Assembly: GCA_009665115.1 (NCBI GenBank)
Contig: WJXE01000003.1
Location: 1 to 26,266, forward strand
Length of the DNA: 26,266 nucleotides
Source: Nitrosopumilales archaeon
GTDB taxonomy: Archaea; Thermoproteota; Nitrososphaeria; Nitrososphaerales; Nitrososphaeraceae
Direction of reading: 5' to 3'
Positions 21,489 through 26,266 of the stretch are shown here, one piece after another. The stretch's first letter is position 1; every line of letters starts with the position of its first letter. Below the pieces are notes generated by a model, which ran no database searches, was not told where the DNA came from, and was given only the letters and a program-made list of their open reading frames with translations. The position numbers and the translations under genes are program-made.

Positions 21489-22928
21489 ATGCGCCTTGTA
21501 ATGAAATTCGGAGGAACCGGAGTCAATTCTGCCAACAAAGTAAAAGAAATTGCCAACCTGATAAAAGCGCAGCACCACGACGCGACAAATGATGTTGTTG
21601 TAGTTGTTTCCGCCGTTCGTGGAATGACTGATGACATCTTCTCAATTACTGACAACATAAAAGACGGGCAGAAGGTTTCAGTCGAAAATTTCATGAAAAA
21701 GGTGCGCCCCTTTCATCTAGATATTCTGCGAAATGCTATCACCAATGAGGGGATTATGAAAAAGGCGGAGTTAGTTGTCACACAACTTCTTGATGAGCTA
21801 CAGAACGTTCTGGCAGGTATAGTGCTTCTGGCTGAGGTAACCCCTAAGTCATTGGATTATTTGTTGTCTTTCGGAGAGCGTCTCTCGACTCCCATAGTTT
21901 CCTATACACTACAAGACATTGGCATAAAATCCGAACATCTTACTGGTAGAGAAGTCGGAATTCTGACTGACTCCAATTTTGGAGAAGCAAGGCCTTTGAT
22001 GGATACTACCAAGCTGCGTGTTGCTCACAAGATTACACCCATGTTAAAAGATGGCGTTGTCCCCGTAGTGACGGGCTTCATCGGAGCGGATCAGAATGGC
22101 ATTACTACGACGATCGGTAGAGGTGGCTCAGATTACACAGCCACCATAATTGCAGCCAGCATTAAGGCTGACGAAGTATGGTTGTGGAGCGACGTCAACG
22201 GCTTAATGACTGCTGATCCTAAAATTGTCAAAGATGCTCAAGTTCTAAAAGAAGTATCGTTCGCCGAGGCAATGGAGATGGCTCTATTTGGTGCTAAGTA
22301 TATCCATCCACGTTCTTTCTATCCTGTAATAGATTCCAATATTCCAATCCGTGTACGTAATGCCTTTAATGTGAACCATCCAGGTACAGTTATTACACAA
22401 AGGCCAGCAAAAGCCTCACAAAAAATTGTAAAGTCAATCAGCGCCATACGTCATACAGCCTTAATAGATGTTAGCGGCGGGGATATGGCTGGATCTCCTG
22501 GAACTGCTTCACGAATCTTCGATATCCTTGCAAAAAATAGAGTAAACATAATGATGATTTCTCAGAGCCCTTCTGAATCTAGTATCTCGATGGTCGTGAG
22601 AAAAAGCGATCTAGATAAGGCAACGACGGCACTTGAGCTTAATTTACTGGGAAAGATAATCAAGAAGGTAAACGTCAATGCGGACGTCGCCGTCATTGCT
22701 GTTGTCGGATCGGGTATGAGGGGAATAAAAGGAGTAGCTGCAAAAATATTCGGATCAGTTGCACGCAGAAATGTGAATGTTATAATGATTGCTCAAGGTT
22801 CATCTGAGCTAAACCTGGCGTTCGTCGTCAATGATGATGACTGCCAAGCGGTAGTCAGAGCACTCCATACTGAATTTAAACTTGTATCATCAGGTGCCAG
22901 ACATAAAAACATCCCGAGAAAAGGATAA
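21489..22928 (+). CDS. lysC: Aspartate kinase
   Basis: This 479-aa enzyme phosphorylates aspartate, the first step to lysine, threonine and methionine. The amino acid kinase domain has KFGGTG (6-11), LSFGERLS, GFIGADQNGITTTIGRGGSDYTA and WSDVNGLMTADPKIV. Two ACT domains follow in the last 160 residues (ALIDVSGGDMAGSPGTASRIF and VVGSGMRGIKGVAAKIF), which suggests feedback control by threonine or lysine. The usual KFGGTS has Gly in place of Ser. Thr- and Lys-sensitive isoforms cannot be told apart here. The ATG at 21489 is 26 bp from a TATA box. CobJ follows on the same strand within 30 bp, so they may share a message. Confidence 0.95.
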   Translation: MRLVMKFGGTGVNSANKVKEIANLIKAQHHDATNDVVVVVSAVRGMTDDIFSITDNIKDGQKVSVENFMKKVRPFHLDILRNAITNEGIMKKAELVVTQLLDELQNVLAGIVLLAEVTPKSLDYLLSFGERLSTPIVSYTLQDIGIKSEHLTGREVGILTDSNFGEARPLMDTTKLRVAHKITPMLKDGVVPVVTGFIGADQNGITTTIGRGGSDYTATIIAASIKADEVWLWSDVNGLMTADPKIVKDAQVLKEVSFAEAMEMALFGAKYIHPRSFYPVIDSNIPIRVRNAFNVNHPGTVITQRPAKASQKIVKSISAIRHTALIDVSGGDMAGSPGTASRIFDILAKNRVNIMMISQSPSESSISMVVRKSDLDKATTALELNLLGKIIKKVNVNADVAVIAVVGSGMRGIKGVAAKIFGSVARRNVNVIMIAQGSSELNLAFVVNDDDCQAVVRALHTEFKLVSSGARHKNIPRKG

Positions 22929-22954
22929 ATTATATTTTAGTGCATGTGGAAGAA

Positions 22955-23779
22955 ATGACTGCACGCAAAGGTAAATTATACGTTGTTGGAGTCGGCCCAG
23001 GCAATCATGACCACATGACCCATAGGGCAAAAACTGTGATTGAAGAAAGTGAAATTATCGTTGGCTATGATACTTATGTTTCTCTTGTCGAAGATTTGAT
23101 CGAAGGTAAAGAGGTCTATCGGTATGCCATGACGCAGGAAGTGGAACGGGCCAACCAAGCCATAGATTTTGCAGAAGATGGGAAGGTCGTAGCATTAGTT
23201 TCTTCCGGAGATCCGGGCATCTATGGTATGATAGGTTTGATTTATGAAATTCTGTCCGAAAAAGGATGGAATAGAGACACTGGCATCTATGTTGAATGTG
23301 TGCCTGGGGTCTCGTCTTTAAATTCTTGCGCCGCTTTAGTTGGTTCTCCCTTAATGACTGACTTTGCTGTGGTCAGCATGAGTGATCTTCTGGTTCCTTG
23401 GGACATAATTGTCAAACGTGTTGAGGCAGCCGCGGCCGGAGACTATGTTACTGTGATATACAATCCCGCGAGCAAGAAACGCATTCATCAGCTAAAAGAC
23501 ACTAGAGATATCTTTTTGAAATATAGAAAACCGGAAACGCCAGTTGCAATAGTTAAAGGTGCGTACAGAGAAAGCCAGACTATCGCTATTACTACGCTTG
23601 AAAACATGCTCCAACACTCAGAAATCATGGGGATGATTACCACTGTTATCGTCGGGAACTCGTCTACGTTTGACTATAACGGCATGATGATAAATCCAAG
23701 AGGATATAGATCGAAGTACGACTTGGTCAAAAAGGACGGCGGACAAGAAAGTCCTACTTATGCAGGAATACAACAGTAA
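22955..23779 (+). CDS. cobJ: Precorrin-3B / cobalt-factor III C17-methyltransferase
   Basis: This SAM-dependent methyltransferase of about 274 aa has the tetrapyrrole methylase fold: LYVVGVGPGNHDHMTHRA (N-terminal GxGPG), SSGDPGIYGM, VPGVSSLNSCAALVGSPLMTDFAVVSMSDLL, VTVIYNPASKKR and a C-terminal IVGNSST. SDLL.PW and the NPASKKR segment identify the C17-methyltransferase (CobJ/CbiH), which contracts the corrin ring in cobalamin synthesis. Thaumarchaea make their own cobalamin. I chose the ATG at 22955, eight residues before the conserved start; a GTG at 22940 in the same frame is possible. No other cob gene is adjacent, so the pathway is scattered. An A/T-rich TATA-like stretch (22927-22940) may give it its own promoter. 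Confidence 0.92.
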   Translation: MTARKGKLYVVGVGPGNHDHMTHRAKTVIEESEIIVGYDTYVSLVEDLIEGKEVYRYAMTQEVERANQAIDFAEDGKVVALVSSGDPGIYGMIGLIYEILSEKGWNRDTGIYVECVPGVSSLNSCAALVGSPLMTDFAVVSMSDLLVPWDIIVKRVEAAAAGDYVTVIYNPASKKRIHQLKDTRDIFLKYRKPETPVAIVKGAYRESQTIAITTLENMLQHSEIMGMITTVIVGNSSTFDYNGMMINPRGYRSKYDLVKKDGGQESPTYAGIQQ

Positions 23780-23797
23780 TACTGATAGGCGTTGTAA

Positions 23798-23814
23798 TAC
23801 TAGTAGAACTAGTA
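23798..23814. terminator. Short hairpin in the cobJ/tyrS convergent gap
   Basis: TACTAGT and ACTAGTA form a perfect 7-bp stem with a 3-nt AGA loop. It lies 19 bp past the cobJ stop, in a 71-bp convergent gap. A CTTTTT run on the plus strand follows at about 23839, as archaeal termination prefers T-runs. It is symmetric and could also serve the opposite gene. Confidence 0.4.
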
Positions 23815-23850
23815 GTATCGAGAATTGACCAAAGACCGACTTTTTCTCCT

Positions 23851-24912
23851 CTAATGAGAGATTGTTTCGTCGAAATTTGGTTCTCTTCCCTTGAAATGTT
23901 TGCGGACAGGCTCGATCATTAGGTTCAGATATTTGGCCGTAGCGGCTTTTAAATCCATTGCATGGATCTTTTTGTCAACGTAGTCTCTCTCTAGCTCCTT
24001 AAAAGTTGCATACGAAACACTTCCACCATATTTTTGTGGCCTTTCGATCACAACTTCATTATTTTCATGAAATACAACATATCTAATTAACTCAAGTATG
24101 GGATTATTTTCAGCCGTACCTAGTGGGCAAAATCCTCTCATAATTTTTTCTCTGATGGTTTCCTCGTTATCATGTATTAGGATCCCACTTGCGGGGTTGC
24201 TCTTGCTCATTTTACTAAACGTTTCTGTATCACCTGAACTGGCCTCTGATGATTCTGGGGTGAGAGGTTCTGAAAGCCCTGGAAGTAGATGATGATGTAC
24301 CGATACTGGAACTTTCCAACCTAATTTAGGAAATATTTCCCTTACAAGCATATGGATTTTTCTTTGATCCATACCGGCGTGAACAATGTCCAGCTCCAAT
24401 GCCTTGATGTCGACGGATTGCATGGGAGGATACAGCAGTTGTGCAATATCCAGGTTCTCTCGACCTGTTCTGCCCATAATGGTCAGGGATCTGATTGTTC
24501 TAGGCAGACTAATGTGTTTACTAAAACGGACTATATCCTTCCAGTAATCATTCGTCCTGTGATAGAGCTCGCTACCTAACTCTATTGATATGCCTGGACA
24601 AAAATATCGGAACGCCTCAGAATAGTATTCCGAAATCTCCTTGATTTTTGCCCAGTTGCCGTGGAGCTTATCATTGATATAGGTATGCCAATCAGCCAAA
24701 AAGACAGTGCATTGAACTTGAGCTTTGATAAAATCATTGATTTTAAAACCGGTTAGAATCAAACTACCAAGATGTAACATTCCAGAAATTTCCAAGCCGA
24801 TATAGTGTTTTGGACGAGCCACGGTTTCTAAAAGGGTCCTTAATTCAGGTTCGGTAACCACTTCCTCTGTCGGATCCCTCGAGATCAGAAATAGCCGATC
24901 TTCTATATCCAT
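23851..24912 (-). CDS. tyrS: Tyrosyl-tRNA synthetase, archaeal type
   Basis: This 353-aa class I synthetase charges tRNA-Tyr. It has the HIGH-type motif HLGS (47-50) and KMSKS (234-238). The YIGLEISGMLHLG start, ADWHTYIND, DIVHAGMDQRKIHMLVRE (the Tyr-binding Gln/Asp region) and a short C-terminal domain match the compact archaeal/eukaryotic TyrRS rather than the bacterial form with an S4 domain. TrpRS is less likely, given the compact size and the GMDQRKIH motif. A Ser/Glu-rich segment of about 19 residues (214-232) sits directly before KMSKS and is unusual. The ATG at 24912 is used; a TATA-like stretch lies 20 bp upstream, slightly close. The gene converges with cobJ and diverges from the MBL gene. 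Confidence 0.94.
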   Translation of the reverse strand: MDIEDRLFLISRDPTEEVVTEPELRTLLETVARPKHYIGLEISGMLHLGSLILTGFKINDFIKAQVQCTVFLADWHTYINDKLHGNWAKIKEISEYYSEAFRYFCPGISIELGSELYHRTNDYWKDIVRFSKHISLPRTIRSLTIMGRTGRENLDIAQLLYPPMQSVDIKALELDIVHAGMDQRKIHMLVREIFPKLGWKVPVSVHHHLLPGLSEPLTPESSEASSGDTETFSKMSKSNPASGILIHDNEETIREKIMRGFCPLGTAENNPILELIRYVVFHENNEVVIERPQKYGGSVSYATFKELERDYVDKKIHAMDLKAATAKYLNLMIEPVRKHFKGREPNFDETISH

Positions 24913-25050
24913 TATAGAATTCGGGCGTTAAATTAAGCCTATTAGTTTTTGCATTGCCAATAGGTGGTGAATTGTCAACTAGTATTATGGTATGGATTGA
25001 TTGAACGCTGCCTATATGCAATATTCTGATAACATTAATGGTTGGACCGT

Positions 25051-25075
25051 TCTTTCTTTCTTTCTTTTTTTCTTC
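25051..25075. repeat. TTTC tetranucleotide / polypyrimidine tract
   Basis: A run of TCTT/TTTC repeats ending in a T-run lies in the 230-bp divergent region between tyrS and the MBL gene. Nothing in it looks coding. It could vary in length between strains or affect both promoters. The rest of that region shows a TATA-like box for the plus-strand gene and no gene. Confidence 0.6.
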
Positions 25076-25104
25076 CATGTACGAGTATATCGTCGCGCCC
25101 AAAC

Positions 25105-25113
25105 TTCTATAAC
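25105..25113 (+). promoter_or_regulatory. TATA-like box of the MBL-fold gene
   Basis: TTCTATAAC is centred about 34 bp before the GTG at 25143, a distance compatible with a very short leader. Confidence 0.4.
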
Positions 25114-25142
25114 CTGAGTGCGACCATAGGGTTTCGATAATC

Positions 25143-26141
25143 GTGTCCCTCCATGATATTGAAAGGGTCTCCATCACTCTTTTGATGGATAATATTACTG
25201 ACAGGCTATTGACCAGCTCTGCTCACGCTGAGAGGCCTCCCATGGTCGAAGAAGAAAAATTTCTGCCGCCGCCTATTGCAGAACACGGTTTTTCTGCGGT
25301 GATTGAAATTCACTATCATGATCACAAAATGAAAAAGAAAATATCGAACAGGTTTCTATTCGATACCGGTGTAAGTGAAAATGGGATAATATTTAATGCT
25401 GACTTACTCGGGGTCGATTTAACCAATATCGAGGCGATTATCCTAAGCCACGGTCACCTGGACCATTTTGCAGGTTTGTTAAGTGTCATGAAGCGGATCT
25501 CAAGACCGCTCAAAGTAATCGCCCATCCTGACGCATTTTTAAGACGTTGGTTAATATTTCCTGACGGAACGAAAGCAAAGATGCCCGTACTAGATGAAAT
25601 AGAACTGAAGTCGCACGGCGCGCTTATAGAAAAAAGAAGGAATGCCAGTTACCTGCCTCTCGATAATCATGCTAGTGATGACAAGTATAATGATCATCGA
25701 CATCGATTGCTTATCACTGGACAAATTCCTAGGATGACAAGTTTTGAGAAAGGCTTTCCACTACAATACATGGAAATTCCCGAAAGAAATGAACTTGTTC
25801 CAGATCCTCTTGTAAACGATGACCAAGCCATAATTGTAAATATTAAGGAAAAAGGGCTAGTAATCATCACTGGCTGCGCTCACGCTGGATTAATTAACAC
25901 TATCAAATATGCGAAAGATATCACAGGTGTAAACAAAATATATGCAATTATAGGTGGCTTTCATCTTACAGGGAGCCTCTATGAGGGTTCCATAGAACAG
26001 ACCGTACAAGAAATACAAAGTGAGAAGCCGAATTATATCGTACCGTGCCATTGTACAGGGTGGAAAGCAGTTAATAGGATTATCCAGACGATGCCGGAAG
26101 AGTTTCTTCAGAGTAGCGTAGGTACAATTTTTAATTTTTAA
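25143..26141 (+). CDS. Metallo-beta-lactamase-fold hydrolase (RFA-P synthase-like family)
   Basis: This 332-aa protein has the metal-binding motif SHGHLDHFAG (H103, H105, D107, H108), with FDTG just before it. Further metal-site candidates are GCAHAG near residue 248 and GGFHL near 275. The N-terminal ITLLMDN.TDRLL and the order of these motifs match the MBL subfamily that includes the methanogen 7,8-dihydropterin-6-methyl-4-(beta-D-ribofuranosyl)-aminobenzene-5'-phosphate synthase and many archaeal relatives of unknown substrate. Thaumarchaea are not known to make methanopterin in the methanogen manner, so a related hydrolase is as likely. The GTG at 25143 puts the first conserved strand near the N-terminus. 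No signal peptide is visible. It diverges from tyrS. Confidence 0.85.
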   Translation: MSLHDIERVSITLLMDNITDRLLTSSAHAERPPMVEEEKFLPPPIAEHGFSAVIEIHYHDHKMKKKISNRFLFDTGVSENGIIFNADLLGVDLTNIEAIILSHGHLDHFAGLLSVMKRISRPLKVIAHPDAFLRRWLIFPDGTKAKMPVLDEIELKSHGALIEKRRNASYLPLDNHASDDKYNDHRHRLLITGQIPRMTSFEKGFPLQYMEIPERNELVPDPLVNDDQAIIVNIKEKGLVIITGCAHAGLINTIKYAKDITGVNKIYAIIGGFHLTGSLYEGSIEQTVQEIQSEKPNYIVPCHCTGWKAVNRIIQTMPEEFLQSSVGTIFNF

Positions 26142-26144
26142 TTT

Positions 26145-26266
26145 TCAATTCGTCATTCGTAATTCAGCTCTTCTTGGTCTACGCAGTCTTTCTGCTTGGC
26201 CCCGATTGTTCTGATGCTCTCTCAGTTGTGATGATAGATTATTTAAAATATCTTTATGACTGTACC
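26145..26266 (-). CDS. Possible C-terminal end of a gene running off the right edge
   Basis: On the minus strand a frame is open from the right edge to TGA at 26145-26147, about 39 codons. The residues include KDILNNLSSQLREH, then a strongly basic end (RLRRPRRAELRMTN). An amphipathic helix followed by a basic tail looks coding-like, and the position (3 bp past the MBL stop, convergent) is typical of the compact gene ends here. The fragment is too short to identify and may be chance. Confidence 0.35.
   Translation of the reverse strand, partial: YSHKDILNNLSSQLREHQNNRGQAERLRRPRRAELRMTN

Noticed and set aside
24845..25177. 110-codon minus-strand frame upstream of tyrS
   Set aside because: It overlaps the start of tyrS and the MBL start in other frames, includes the TTTC repeat as poly-Lys/Glu, and has no domain-like pattern.
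1..26266. CRISPR arrays, insertion sequences, integrases, phage or defence genes
   Set aside because: No regularly spaced repeats, transposase, recombinase or nuclease-defence motifs were seen. The tandem repeat at 13519-13560 has only two units and sits at a promoter.

Overview
The window looks like a chromosomal segment of an archaeon, most likely a member of the Thaumarchaeota (Nitrososphaerota), close to the soil or thermal lineages. This placement is an inference from gene content, not a search. It rests on an LSm protein next to ribosomal protein L37e, archaeal S13 and S4, an archaeal histone together with an RPA-like ssDNA-binding protein, an Lhr-type helicase, a DUF1512 protein, type II methionine aminopeptidase, archaeal TyrRS, CobJ/CbiH of cobalamin synthesis, and a creatininase-family protein of the ArfB type. 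Most first genes of transcription units have a TATA-like box 26-35 bp before an ATG, TTG or GTG start, as expected for leaderless archaeal transcripts. Internal L37e instead carries a Shine-Dalgarno-like GGTGA. TTG and GTG starts are frequent.

Layout. 1-3300 (+ strand): the 3' end of purU, a creatininase/ArfB-like amidohydrolase, the LSm-L37e pair, an anchored coiled-coil protein of unknown role, and rpiA. 3331-5395 (-): a hydantoinase/dihydroorotase-like amidohydrolase and a thioredoxin-fold protein, divergent from a 75-aa zinc-ribbon protein at 5519-5746 (+). 5747-6416: a gene-poor stretch with a bulged hairpin, a 57-aa small gene and tRNA-Pro(TGG). 6525-9155: methionine aminopeptidase, converging on a DUF1512 membrane protein plus a 71-aa zinc-ribbon protein, then a 59-aa membrane protein that overlaps the next gene. 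9148-13360: the Lhr helicase (+) and an RPA-like protein (-), converging. 13600-16214: an aldehyde dehydrogenase of the P5C-dehydrogenase type and a TatD-family hydrolase. 16445-19007 (-): histone and glmS, separated by about 540 bp without a clear gene. 19168-21249: an HTH regulator with an S-layer-like C-terminal domain, converging on S4 and S13. 21489-24912: aspartate kinase, cobJ and tyrS. 25143-26141: an MBL-fold hydrolase, followed by a possible truncated gene at the right edge.

The genes are mainly housekeeping: one-carbon, pentose, amino-sugar, aspartate-family and cobalamin metabolism, translation, chromatin, and ssDNA/RNA handling. I see no CRISPR array, insertion sequence, phage or defence island. 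The most notable observations are small genes missed by ordinary length cut-offs (L37e, the 57-aa antitoxin-sized protein, the 59-aa TM protein), two probable operators (a dyad enclosing the TATA box of the HTH gene and a tandem dyad in front of the aldehyde dehydrogenase), the HTH/S-layer-like fusion with an EF-hand-like loop, and a decayed or frameshifted secreted-protein start near 17.1 kb. I did not find a clearly new multi-gene system.
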